DNA of 64,000 nt from JABWAJ01 sp038323375. Lineage in GTDB: Bacteria > Bacteroidota > Bacteroidia > Chitinophagales > Saprospiraceae. The stretch covers positions 62,001 through 126,000 of the forward strand of contig JBBQGV010000002.1 of assembly GCA_038323375.1 (NCBI GenBank), in the 5' to 3' direction. Below are positions 34,301 through 43,700 of this stretch, piece by piece (positions within the stretch are counted from its first letter, which is position 1; each line of letters opens with the position of its first letter). The notes beneath the pieces were generated by a model that saw only the letters and a list, made by a program, of their open reading frames with translations, ran no database searches and had not been told where the DNA came from. The position numbers and the translations under genes were made by a program.

Positions 34301-34466
34301 CGGCAAAAAAAGCGAATAAAAGGGGAATGGAGGGCATTTTTTTGATTAAATCTGATGAGGTTCTTTGAATCAATCAGATTTATATCGCCTATGAACTGAT
34401 TTGTTTACCCATTAGCATACAAGGCGTTGAGGGCGCTTCAGCCCGCGCTGTATTAAAAATTAATCC

Positions 34467-35156
34467 ATGACGACGCATCAAAAACGGCCAGTTGTAGCCG
34501 CTATCGTGCCCATGCGCCATTCCAGTGAGCGTGTGAAAGGAAAAAATTACCGCAATTTTGCCGGCAAACCGCTTTACCATTGCGTAGTGGAAAGTTTGCT
34601 TCAGTGCGAAGATATCACTAAAGTGGTGATAGACACCGACAGTCCCTTTATCTTGGAAGATGCAGCTAAGCATTTTCCCTCGGCAATTTTGCTGGAACGC
34701 CCGGAACATCTTCGGGATGGCGCCATTCCAATGAATGACGTATTGCTGAATACCCTGAATCAGGTGGAAGCGGATTTTTATCTGCAAACGCACAGCACCA
34801 ACCCGGTGCTTTCTGCCGCAACCATCAGCAACGGGGTAGCTTTTTTTCTGAAGCATTACCCGGTTTATGACTCATTGTTTACCGTGACCCGATTGCAGGT
34901 GCGGCTTTGGGATCAATTGACCCGCGCCATCAATCACAACCCAAATATCCTGCTGCGCACGCAAGACCTGCCTCCGATTTACGAAGAAAACTCCTGCATG
35001 TATATTTTTACAAAGGAAATCCTGCTGCAGCGCCATAACCGGATCGGCAACCGACCCTACCTGCTGGAAATTCCGGCAGAAGAAGCCAAGGACATTGACG
35101 AAGAGATTGATTTCAGGATTGCTGAATTTTTGTACAAAGAAAAATACGGGCTTTAA
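34467..35156 (+). CDS. Cytidylyltransferase of the acylneuraminate (CMP-sialate synthetase-like) family
   Basis: 229 aa, full length for the family. The nucleotide-binding loop reads VPMRHSSERVKGKNYRNFAGKPL (split: VPMRHSSERVKGKN then FAGKPL), a variant of the ARxGSxRxxxKN motif. VVIDTDSPFI carries the metal Asp, LQTHSTNPV and DIDEEIDF complete the site. It should join CMP to a sugar acid or similar acid. No neuB/neuC-type genes are near, and the MRHSSER variant belongs to a subgroup whose substrate is not known to me. It is followed by two dehydrogenase genes with 2 and 24 bases between them. Confidence 0.82.
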   Translation: MTTHQKRPVVAAIVPMRHSSERVKGKNYRNFAGKPLYHCVVESLLQCEDITKVVIDTDSPFILEDAAKHFPSAILLERPEHLRDGAIPMNDVLLNTLNQVEADFYLQTHSTNPVLSAATISNGVAFFLKHYPVYDSLFTVTRLQVRLWDQLTRAINHNPNILLRTQDLPPIYEENSCMYIFTKEILLQRHNRIGNRPYLLEIPAEEAKDIDEEIDFRIAEFLYKEKYGL

Positions 35157-35158
35157 GC

Positions 35159-36088
35159 ATGAAAATATTAGTAACCTGCCCGCCAATGCTCGGGCGAATT
35201 GATACCTTCCGGCCGCTGTTTGAAGCGAAAAACGTGGAACTGGTGGCTCCAAAAGTGGTTCAAACCCTTTCAGAAGAAGAATTGATGGGATTGCTTCCAG
35301 ATATGGACGGTTGGATCATTGGCGATGACCCCGCTACGGAAAGGGTGTTTACGGCTGGTCGGCAAGGCAAACTCCGCGCTGCAGTAAAATGGGGTGTCGG
35401 GGTGGATAACGTCAATTTTGAAGCTTGCAAAAAATTGGGGATTCCGGTGACCAATACCCCGGGCATGTTTGGAGAAGAAGTTGCTGACATGGCCATTGGC
35501 TACCTGATTGGTCTGGCCCGGGAAATGTTTCTCGTTGACCGGGGGGTCAGGTCAGGGCAGTGGCTGAAACCGCCGGGAATGTCTTTGTCCGGAACAACGG
35601 CAGCGTTGATTGGTTTCGGCGACATTGGCAGGGCTGTCGGTGTTCGTTTGGAGGCGTTGGGTATGAAGGCGCTGGTTTATGACCCTCATGCAGCGATTCC
35701 GGAAAACATGGCTCATTGCACGCGGACTACTTTTCCAGAGGGGATCGAAACGGCAGATTTTGTGATGGTGACCTGCTCGTTGACCCCCGAAACCCGCCAC
35801 CTCATCAATCGCAACAGCATTTCCTTGATGAAGGATGGGGTACGGATCATCAATGTATCCCGCGGGCCAATCATTGACGAAACCGCGCTTGTAGAAGCAT
35901 TGATATCGGGCAAAGTTCACTCAGCCGGCTTAGATGTATTTGAGCAGGAGCCTTTGCCTGCTGATTCGCCGCTGCGCAATTTTGAACGCTGCATCTTTGG
36001 AACGCACAATGGTTCGAACACAGTCCAGGCGGTACATCGAACCAGTATTAAAGCAATTCAACTGCTTTTTGATTTTCTGGGTATTTGA
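35159..36088 (+). CDS. D-2-hydroxyacid dehydrogenase (phosphoglycerate dehydrogenase-like)
   Basis: 309 aa. NAD-binding GFGDIGRAVG (near 143-152) and the signatures for the family: VSRGPIIDETALVEAL (catalytic Arg), LDVFEQEPL (Glu) and FGTHNGSN (His in place of the usual PHxGG). It oxidises or reduces a 2-hydroxy/2-keto acid. It starts 2 bases after the cytidylyltransferase stop and sits in the glycan island, so it probably makes or trims the acid that becomes CMP-activated rather than serine (inference). There is no C-terminal ACT domain. Confidence 0.85.
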   Translation: MKILVTCPPMLGRIDTFRPLFEAKNVELVAPKVVQTLSEEELMGLLPDMDGWIIGDDPATERVFTAGRQGKLRAAVKWGVGVDNVNFEACKKLGIPVTNTPGMFGEEVADMAIGYLIGLAREMFLVDRGVRSGQWLKPPGMSLSGTTAALIGFGDIGRAVGVRLEALGMKALVYDPHAAIPENMAHCTRTTFPEGIETADFVMVTCSLTPETRHLINRNSISLMKDGVRIINVSRGPIIDETALVEALISGKVHSAGLDVFEQEPLPADSPLRNFERCIFGTHNGSNTVQAVHRTSIKAIQLLFDFLGI

Positions 36089-36112
36089 TTTTCAATAAAA
36101 ACGGGTGAAACT

Positions 36113-36859
36113 ATGAATAAAAAAGCAGCGCTCATCACTGGCGTACTTGGAGGCATAGGGAAAGCCTTGGGAAAAACATTCCGGGAACGCGGTTATTACG
36201 TCTATGGTTTAGACATTCGCATTCCGGATGTAGGCGAGGCGGCTCAGGTCTGCGACATTTTTATCCCCTTCGACCTCCATGCCTTTTGCACCAATGAAGC
36301 ATACAGAATTGAGCAGCAAAACACATTCGGGCAGGTCATCCCTAAGCTGCATGTTTTGGTGAACAACGCTGCCGTTCAACTACTGGATCATACGGAAAAC
36401 ATCCGCTTAGCGGATTGGCAGGAAACACTGAACGTAAACCTCACCGGACCCTTGCTGTTGAGTCAGTACTTTTTACCTTTATTGGAACAAGAAAACGGCG
36501 TAATCGTTAATATTGCCAGCATCCATCAGTTATTGACCAAGCCCCGTTTTGTGAGCTATGCGACCTCTAAGAGTGCTTTGGTCGGGCTAACCAAATCAAT
36601 GGCAGTTGACCTTAAAGACCGCGTTCGTGTGAATGCCATTAGTCCAGCCGCCATAGAAACCAGTATGTTGCGGGCAGGTTTCAACAACGACGAATCTGCG
36701 CTGGATGTGTTGCGAAATCTCCATCCGGTGAAGCGAATTGGTTATCCCGATGAAGTAGCGAAATTGGTGCTGTTTCTTTGTTCCGACGAAGCCGGCTTTA
36801 TCAGCGGAGCGAATTTTACACTGGACGGCGGGATCAGCTCGGTTTTGCACGATGTCTAA
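36113..36859 (+). CDS. Short-chain dehydrogenase/reductase
   Basis: 248 aa, classical SDR. Cofactor motif TGVLGGIGKALG (Gly-x3-GxG), NNAA, the catalytic Ser in NIASIHQ and Tyr/Lys in YATSKSA, with a C-terminal LDGG. Typical substrates are sugar or polyol hydroxyls. It is in one run with the cytidylyltransferase and dehydrogenase genes (24 bases) and the following GT2 gene (15 bases), suggesting redox tailoring of a nucleotide-activated glycan precursor. Confidence 0.88.
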   Translation: MNKKAALITGVLGGIGKALGKTFRERGYYVYGLDIRIPDVGEAAQVCDIFIPFDLHAFCTNEAYRIEQQNTFGQVIPKLHVLVNNAAVQLLDHTENIRLADWQETLNVNLTGPLLLSQYFLPLLEQENGVIVNIASIHQLLTKPRFVSYATSKSALVGLTKSMAVDLKDRVRVNAISPAAIETSMLRAGFNNDESALDVLRNLHPVKRIGYPDEVAKLVLFLCSDEAGFISGANFTLDGGISSVLHDV

Positions 36860-36874
36860 GGAAAATTATAGAGC

Positions 36875-37822
36875 ATGAACCTACTTTCCATCATCATTTG
36901 CACCTATAATCGCTCGGAGTTGCTCGCTTCTTGCCTTGAATCGCTAACCACTCAAAATGTTTCCGCGCACAACTTCGAGGTCGTAGTGGTCAACAACAAC
37001 AGCAGCGATGATACCACAGCGGTAGCGCTTGGATTTGCTGGTAAATTCCCGCATTTCATAGCAGTAGATGAACCCCGCCAGGGTTTAAGTCATGCTCGAA
37101 ACAAAGGAATAGAAGTTGCTAAAAATGAATGGGTTGTCTATCTTGATGACGATGCGAAAGCAGCTCCGGATTTTGTAGCGCGTGCAAATTGGATGATCCG
37201 GCAGGGGCGGTATAAAGTTTTTGGCGGCATTTTTTTACCCTGGTACAAATATGGCCGTCCGGTCTGGTTCAAAGATGCTTATGCCAGCAATAAAAAGTAC
37301 AGCAAAATCTGCACCCTACACGGCGACGACTATGCTTGTGGTGGCATCATGGCTTTTGAAAAATCACTCTTGGCTCAATACGGCGGCTTTGATCCGGCCT
37401 TGGGGATGAGTGGAACCCGCGTTGCATACGGGGAAGAAACGGAAGTCCAATATCGGATGCGCAAGGATGGCATCGAAATTGGATACGATCCTGAATGGGT
37501 GATCTACCACCTCGTGGCACCCTATAAACTTAAAGTGGAGTGGTTTTTTAAGGCTGGTTTTGCCTGGGGGCGCGACCGGATTTTGGTTTATAAAGACCGT
37601 ACGAATGTATTTTACCTGTTCTTGGTTCTGTTGACGGCCTTCGGACTTTCGTTTGTAAATGCCCTGCGGTACACACCCAAGCTGCTTTTTGACCGGAATT
37701 ACTACATCGAAAACTGGCTGATTGACGTTTTTAGAAAATTTGCCAAGCGGATTGGTACAATATATACAGCTTTATTAGAAAACAGCCGTGCCAAAGACAT
37801 TTGGCTAAAAGAAAGGGAATGA
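36875..37822 (+). CDS. GT2 glycosyltransferase with a C-terminal membrane segment
   Basis: 315 aa. GT-A domain: IIICTYNRSELLASCLESL, VVVNNNSSDDTT, and a DDD metal motif in VVYLDDDAKA (near 88-97). YGGFDPALGMSG and GEETEVQYRM hold the probable catalytic base. A hydrophobic stretch (FYLFLVLLTAFGLSFVNAL, about 245-265) may anchor it. It ends within the ATGATGA overlap with the MOSC gene. Confidence 0.88.
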   Translation: MNLLSIIICTYNRSELLASCLESLTTQNVSAHNFEVVVVNNNSSDDTTAVALGFAGKFPHFIAVDEPRQGLSHARNKGIEVAKNEWVVYLDDDAKAAPDFVARANWMIRQGRYKVFGGIFLPWYKYGRPVWFKDAYASNKKYSKICTLHGDDYACGGIMAFEKSLLAQYGGFDPALGMSGTRVAYGEETEVQYRMRKDGIEIGYDPEWVIYHLVAPYKLKVEWFFKAGFAWGRDRILVYKDRTNVFYLFLVLLTAFGLSFVNALRYTPKLLFDRNYYIENWLIDVFRKFAKRIGTIYTALLENSRAKDIWLKERE

Positions 37823-38637
37823 TGAACCTGATTGCTATATACCTCTATCCCGTCAAATCGCTGGGGGGAATTTTACTTATGGAAGCCACCGCTGAAAAGC
37901 GGGGCCTCGTTTATGACCGAAGGTGGATGCTCACAGACGCCGATGGCGTATTTCTAAGCCAGCGGGAGTTGCCCGAAATGGCGCTGTTGCAACCTTCCAT
38001 AGAAAACGGGCATTTGGTAATCCGGCATCGGGGGAAACCGCTGGAGCCGTTGCCTATCCCGCTTGACCCAACCAGCTATGGCGAACCGCTCACGGTTACT
38101 GTCTGGGACGATACCTGCGCTGCTGTCCACGTCAGCGAGGCCGCCGATGACTGGTTTTGCGAAGCTTTAAATTCGCCTTGCCACTTAGTCTATATGCCTG
38201 ATGACAGCGTTCGTCCAATAGATCCGGATTATGCCCAACCTGACGACTTAGTCAGCTTTGCAGATGGCTACCCTTTTCTGATTATTGGAGAAGCCTCTAT
38301 GGCGTATTTGAACAGCCAACTTGAACCGCCGCTGAGTATTCGTCGGTTTCGTCCCAATTTTGTGTTCTCGGGCAATGTGCCCCATGAAGAAGACGAATGG
38401 AAAAGTTTTTCCATCGGCAGTGTCCGTTTCCGTGGCACAAAACCCTGCGGCCGCTGTCAGATCCCCACAATTGACCCGGAAACCTCAATCCAGGGCAAAG
38501 AACCTTCCGCAACGCTCGCTAAATACCGGCGTTTTGGTCACAAAATCAATTTTGGCATGAATGTATGCCTCGGTGGCGCCCCGGGAATTGTCAGGGTGGG
38601 AGAGGAAGTGGTGGTTGAGGAGGAAAATGGGATATGA
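37819..38637 (+). CDS. MOSC-domain protein (YcbX-like)
   Basis: 272 aa from the ATG at 37819, which overlaps the GT2 stop (37820-37822); an ATG at 37822 is equally possible. An N-terminal MOSC beta-barrel (LIAIYLYPVKSLGG, near 3-16; RRWMLTDADG) precedes the MOSC domain, with the conserved Cys in KPCGRCQIP (near 210-218). MOSC proteins bind sulfur or molybdenum cofactor and can reduce N-hydroxylated compounds. There is no N-terminal [2Fe-2S] or C-terminal ferredoxin domain. It is probably a metabolic passenger on the glycan transcript. Confidence 0.86.
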   Translation: MMNLIAIYLYPVKSLGGILLMEATAEKRGLVYDRRWMLTDADGVFLSQRELPEMALLQPSIENGHLVIRHRGKPLEPLPIPLDPTSYGEPLTVTVWDDTCAAVHVSEAADDWFCEALNSPCHLVYMPDDSVRPIDPDYAQPDDLVSFADGYPFLIIGEASMAYLNSQLEPPLSIRRFRPNFVFSGNVPHEEDEWKSFSIGSVRFRGTKPCGRCQIPTIDPETSIQGKEPSATLAKYRRFGHKINFGMNVCLGGAPGIVRVGEEVVVEEENGI

Positions 38638-38780
38638 GGCTGTCTTATAAGTGGCAAATAGGCAAAACCTGACTTATGCAACGGGAAAACTAAATTTATA
38701 AAAAGTATTTAATTGTTTTTCGGAATCCTATTTGCACTTTGCACACTTGCACTTTGCCACTTATAAGACAGTCTCATATC
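38631..38780. terminator. Large inverted repeat between convergent genes
   Basis: 28-bp arms: 38631-38658 pairs with 38753-38780 with a single mismatch, GATATGAG... against ...CTCATATC. A second pair lies inside: GCAAATAGG (38653-38661) with CCTATTTGC (38727-38735). The outer arm covers the MOSC stop codon. It sits between convergent genes and probably stops transcription both ways. Confidence 0.7.
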
Positions 38781-38792
38781 CTGCCAACTGAA

Positions 38793-39979
38793 CTACGGTT
38801 TCCCCGCCTTGTTCACTTTTTCAAAATCCCCGGCTTTGATCATCACGAATTTCTCCGGTTTGATGTGTTTTTTCATGGCCGAGTTAATTTGTTCCGGCGT
38901 AAGATCCTTTATTTTTTTCTCAAAATCGGCATCCCAATTGTAATCGCGTTCGATGAAGAGGTAGTTCTCTAAAGTTCCGGCAACGGAGCCATCCTGCGAG
39001 CGTGTCACTTGCTGCGACTGCAACCAACCCGACTTGGCCGCATCAATTTCTTCCTGTGTGAACCCGTCTTTCAGCACACGGTTAATTTCTTCTTTGAAGG
39101 CCTGCTCTAATCGCTGCACATTTTCAGGTGCATAAATGGCTGAGGCGTTAAATATGGCCGATTCGTCTAACGGACTGGCGTTAAAGCCTGAGCCAACGCT
39201 GTAGCTGATGCCTTCTTTCTGACGAATGCGCACAGCGAGTCGAGAATTGAGGAACCCGCCGCCCATCATGTAATTGCCCAGGATCATTGCCGGATAATCA
39301 GGATTGTCGTTCCGCATCTGCATATTCTGAGAAACTAAAAAGATGCCATTGCTTTTGTCCGGCGTATTGATCGCTTCATTTGCCGGTTTCACATCTATGG
39401 CCGGGCTTTTGATGCGGGCATAAGTTTTAGGGCTTTTCCATTTGCCAAAATTATCTTCCAGCGCTTTTCGAACCACTTGTTCGTCAAAATCGCCGACAAC
39501 CGAAACCGTAATTTTGCCGCCAACCAGCAGAATGCCGCTTCCAGATCGAGCGCCCAACGTAGGTTTGCCTCATTGGCGGCAAACGTTTCGTAATAATTGG
39601 TGCGGTCGTACCAGGTCGTGCCATTGGGTCGTGCGCCGCGCTCGGTCAGTTCCTGCGGAATATTCGGATGTTTGGGCGTGCCTTTGAACACTAAATGCTC
39701 CAAAAGGTGGGCCATACCGGTTTCCCCGTATCCCTCATGCCGGGATCCTACCAAATACGTGATATTTACCGTTATGGTTGCTTTGGAAGGATCCGGAAAC
39801 AACAAGACCCGGAGCCCGTTTTTCAGGTGGTATTCTGTGATGCCCTCTACGGAAGCCACTTTTCCAATGCCTTCGGGCAGGGTAATCTGTTTGTTTTGAG
39901 ACTAGGCAAACGGCCCACTCAGCAAGCTAACCAGCACGATGACCGCCAGTTGCCGAAAAATTGGTTGTAGTAATTGCAT
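38793..39979 (-). pseudogene. M16 zinc-peptidase pseudogene with a large internal deletion
   Basis: An ATG at 39979 starts a signal peptide that hits a TAG at 39902-39904 (site of Gln in QSQNKQ). Reading on: the inverzincin motif HLLEHLVFKGT (HxxEH), then WYDRTNYYETFA up to RWALDLEA near 39540. The sequence then jumps, out of frame, to GGKITVSVVGDFDE and the C-terminal half with FLNSRLAVRIRQKEGISYSVG and FTQEEIDAAKSGW. Full proteins are about 900 aa; about 350 codons remain. Lesions: a nonsense codon in the signal peptide and an out-of-frame internal deletion. Confidence 0.88.
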
Positions 39980-40042
39980 CAGGTATTTATTGCTAAAATT
40001 AACAGAAAATTGTGCGAAGTGTGGTTGGGGTTGTGTAAAGGT

Positions 40043-40094
40043 GCAAAAGACAAATAGCAAGCAGCAATATTGCCGCTTGCTATTTGCCTTTTGC
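40043..40094. terminator. 20-bp hairpin downstream of the coiled-coil gene
   Basis: GCAAAAGACAAATAGCAAGC (40043-40062) pairs with GCTTGCTATTTGCCTTTTGC (40075-40094) with one mismatch and a 12-base loop. It lies 15 bases beyond the minus-strand stop at 40109, so termination of that gene is likely; it also resembles the hairpins at 29588 and 38631. Confidence 0.7.
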
Positions 40095-40108
40095 GCCTTA
40101 TTGCTTGA

Positions 40109-40546
40109 TTATTTTTCCTCCATGCGCTTCATCAAGGCTTCCGTGCGTTCCAATAAGTCGTCCCAATCGCGCTTGATGGCTTCATTTTCTCTGGTGGCAG
40201 CTTTTGATTTGTCGTATTCATCCACGGCATCCAACCGTTTTTCCAATTCGAGGCGTTGTTTCTCCAGTTCCCTCAGTTCAGCGAGCGCATCGGTGTCTTT
40301 ATTTTCCTGTGCCTTCGTTTTCAGGTTTTTAAACAACCCGCCTACCTTGTCCACAGCTTCGTCGTATTTGCCATCCTCAAATTTTTCTTTTTCCGATTTC
40401 AGCAATCCCCAGGCGGCTTTGCCTAGGTCTTTAGCTTCCGAAAAAATTACTTTTGACTGGGCTTTTTCTTCAGTGGTTCCGAAGAAGTAATTGTAAACCA
40501 AAATGCCGATTACCAGCAGTGCAGCGAGTTTGAGCAGGTTACCCAT
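40109..40546 (-). CDS. Membrane-anchored coiled-coil protein
   Basis: 145 aa. One N-terminal helix (LLKLAALLVIGILVYNYFF, residues 4-22) then a hydrophilic, Lys/Glu-rich region. Residues 75-145 have a coiled-coil heptad pattern (ELEKQRLELEKRLDAVDE). No Cys and no known domain. It could be an inner-membrane scaffold; function unknown. A TACTTTTG box lies 58 bases upstream. It is divergent from leuS. Confidence 0.7.
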   Translation of the reverse strand: MGNLLKLAALLVIGILVYNYFFGTTEEKAQSKVIFSEAKDLGKAAWGLLKSEKEKFEDGKYDEAVDKVGGLFKNLKTKAQENKDTDALAELRELEKQRLELEKRLDAVDEYDKSKAATRENEAIKRDWDDLLERTEALMKRMEEK

Positions 40547-40603
40547 AGATGTATTAGCGTTGATGATTGAAAATGAAACGGCCCGTTGACCGCATGTATC
40601 CTA

Positions 40604-40611
40604 CAAAAGTA
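40604..40611 (-). promoter_or_regulatory. Putative -7 box of the coiled-coil gene
   Basis: TACTTTTG on the minus strand, 58 bases upstream of the start codon, matching TAnnTTTG. The gap to leuS also holds its promoter on the other strand. Confidence 0.45.
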
Positions 40612-40633
40612 GGAAAACGCGAACAATCTCTCG

Positions 40634-40663
40634 TTGGTATGTAGCGCATTTTGTCTATTTTCG
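40634..40663 (+). promoter_or_regulatory. leuS promoter
   Basis: TTG (40634-40636), 19 bases, then TATTTTCG (40656-40663), close to the Bacteroidota primary-sigma consensus TTTG-N19-TAnnTTTG. Start of leuS at 40742 is 78 bases downstream. Confidence 0.6.
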
Positions 40664-40741
40664 CTGCTTCAAAAAAACAGCGGTAACGAAAAGCTGTTCA
40701 CCCGTGTTAAAAACGGTTCAGACCATTGACAAAGTACAACT

Positions 40742-43700
40742 ATGGAATACAATCCACGCGAGATTGAACAAAAGTGGCGACGCTACTGGGAAGACAATCA
40801 CATTTACCAGGTTTCCAATCATTCGGAATCCCCGAAATTCTACGTATTGGACATGTTTCCTTACCCGTCCGGAGCGGGTTTACACGTTGGACACCCCTTA
40901 GGCTACATCGCATCCGACATTTTTTCGCGATACAAACGCCTGAGTGGCTATAATGTGCTGCATCCGATGGGCTACGATTCTTTCGGCCTGCCTGCAGAAC
41001 AATACGCCATCAGTACCGGCCAACATCCTGCAATTACAACAGACGAAAACATTGCCACGTTTCGGCAGCAGTTGGACAACCTCGGTCTGAGTTACGACTG
41101 GAGCCGGGAAGTTCGGACTTCCGACCCAAAGTACTATAAATGGACTCAGTGGATATTTATGCAACTGTTCAACCACTACTACGATCAGGATGCAGATAAA
41201 GCCCTGCCAATCGCTCAATTAGCCGCTCATTTTGCTGCAAATGGCAACGCGGGTATCCGGGCTGTTTGCGATGACGATGTACCCCGGTTTAGTGCCGCAG
41301 ACTGGAATGCAATGAGCGAACAAGCGCAACAAGCGCTGTTGTTGAAATACCGACTGACTTTCCCCGAAGAATCTTTTGTAAACTGGTGTACGGCTTTAGG
41401 CACCGTCCTGTCAAATGACGAAGTGAAAGACGGGGTCTCTGAGCGCGGGGGTTACCCGGTAGAACGCAAACTAATGAAGCAGTGGGCCATGCGCATCACC
41501 GCTTATGCAGACCGGTTGATCGAAGGACTGAAAACCTTGGACTGGCCGGAATCCATCAAAGACCAGCAAATCAACTGGATTGGGCGCTCTCAGGGCGCTT
41601 CCCTGCGGTTTGCAGTAGATGGTCATCCCGACAAAAAAATCGAAGTTTTTACCACCCGTGTAGATACGATTTACGGCGTAACATTCATGGTGTTGGCACC
41701 GGAACACGAGTTTGTGGCCGCGTTGACAACAGACACCCAACGCGCTGATATTGAAAAATACATTAAATGGACGGCTTCCCGTTCGGATGTGGATCGTATG
41801 GCAGAAAAGCGCGTAACAGGCGCTTTTACAGGCAGCTACGCCATCAATCCTTTGAATGGGGAAAAAGTACCGGTGTGGATTGCCGACTATGTATTGGCAG
41901 GTTATGGCACCGGCGCGGTGATGGCTGTTCCATCGGGCGACCAACGCGACTGGAATTTTGCCAAACATTTCAATTTGCCCATCGTCCCCATTTTGGATGC
42001 GCAGCAAAACACAGAAGAAGCTGCTGACGCCACCAAAGAAGGCCGGTACATCAATTCCGGAATCATCACTGGCCTGAATTATGCAGCAGCAATACCCAAA
42101 TTGGTTGAATGGCTGGAAGAACGTGGCTTAGGTAAAGGCAAAATTCAATACCGCCTGCGCAATGCCGTGTTCAGCCGCCAGCGCTACTGGGGTGAACCGG
42201 TGCCCGTGTACTGGAAAGACGGGCTGCCTTACCTGATCGAAGCCTCGGAACTGCCGCTGTTGCTGCCACAAGTAGACAAATACCTGCCAACCGAAACCGG
42301 CGAACCACCTTTGGGTCGCGCGGAAGGCTGGCTGTATCAAAACAAATATCCTTACGAACTGAGTACTATGCCCGGCTGGGCCGGCTCTTCCTGGTATTTT
42401 TACCGCTACATGGATTCGCAGAATGACTCGGAGTTTTGCAGTGCCGAAGCAGTCAACTACTGGCGTCAGGTGGATTTGTACCTGGGCGGATCAGAACATG
42501 CGGTGGGGCACTTGTTGTACAGCCGTTTCTGGAATCATTTTTTGCACGATCTGGGATTGGTTCCCGAGCGGGAGTATGCGCGAAAACTGGTAAATCAGGG
42601 GATGATCCAGGGGCGCTCCAGTATTGTTTTCCGGGCAAAGGAAGGCTTTTTTGAAGCCTTCTTGTGGATCAAAGTTTTACAGCCACTGCTGGCTGATTTG
42701 AAGCCGGTACCCATGGCGAAAACCAGTTTGCAGGAGGCGGTTACTTATGATTTTAGCTTTGAAACCAACGATCTGGCTATTGAAGTCGTTTCCTTTAAAA
42801 TCATAAACAAGATTGCCTTGAAAAAAGGCATTGCCAAATCAGATGGAAAACGACTGCTGGTGCTCACCAATGAAGAACTGATAGCGGACATCAATAATCC
42901 CGGAGTAATTGCGGCAAAAATTCGCAAAGCGATTGAAAGCCGCGATTCATTTATCTTTTTAGAAGAAAAACCAGCGTTTGAGCACTTGTTTGTATCCCAC
43001 GATTTAACGCAAAAATATATGCCGGACTTCTTTACCCAGTTGCATGTTGATGTGAATATTGTGGAGGAGGATGTGCTGGATCTGGAAAAAGCACACCAAC
43101 TGAATCAGTTTGAAAAAGCCAACTTCAAGCTCAACGCAGAAGGAAAATTCCAATGTAGCTTTGAAATTGAAAAAATGTCTAAGCGCTGGTTCAATGTGGT
43201 CAATCCCGACGACATCGTGGAAAAATATGGAGCCGACTGCTTCCGGATGTACGAAATGTTTCTGGGTCCCATCGAACAGGCCAAACCCTGGAATACTAAA
43301 GGCATTGACGGGGTGATTCGCTTTTTGCGCAAATTCTGGGCGATGTTTTACAACGATAAAGGTCGCTTCTTAGTGAACGAGGATGCGCCAAATCGCGATG
43401 AATTGAAGGTCTTGCATCGCACGATCAAACGAGTGACCGAAGACATTGAACGCTTGTCTTTCAACACCTGTGTGAGTGCGTTTATGATGGCGACCAATGA
43501 CTTCAGAGATTTGAAGTGTTCTAAGCGCGGGGTAATGGAACCGTTGGTGGTTCTCATCGCCCCATTTGCGCCGCATATTGCGGACGAGTTGTGGCAGGTG
43601 TTGGGCAACGAAGGCAGTATTCATACAACGGGGCGTTTCCCCATCTGCGATGAATCCTACTTGCAGGAGGCTGTATTTAATTACCCGATTGCCATCAATG

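Noticed and set aside
43165..43200. KMSKR as an inactivating change in LeuRS
   Set aside because: The same Arg variant occurs in other Bacteroidota LeuRS that I recall, and the enzyme is expected to be essential and active.
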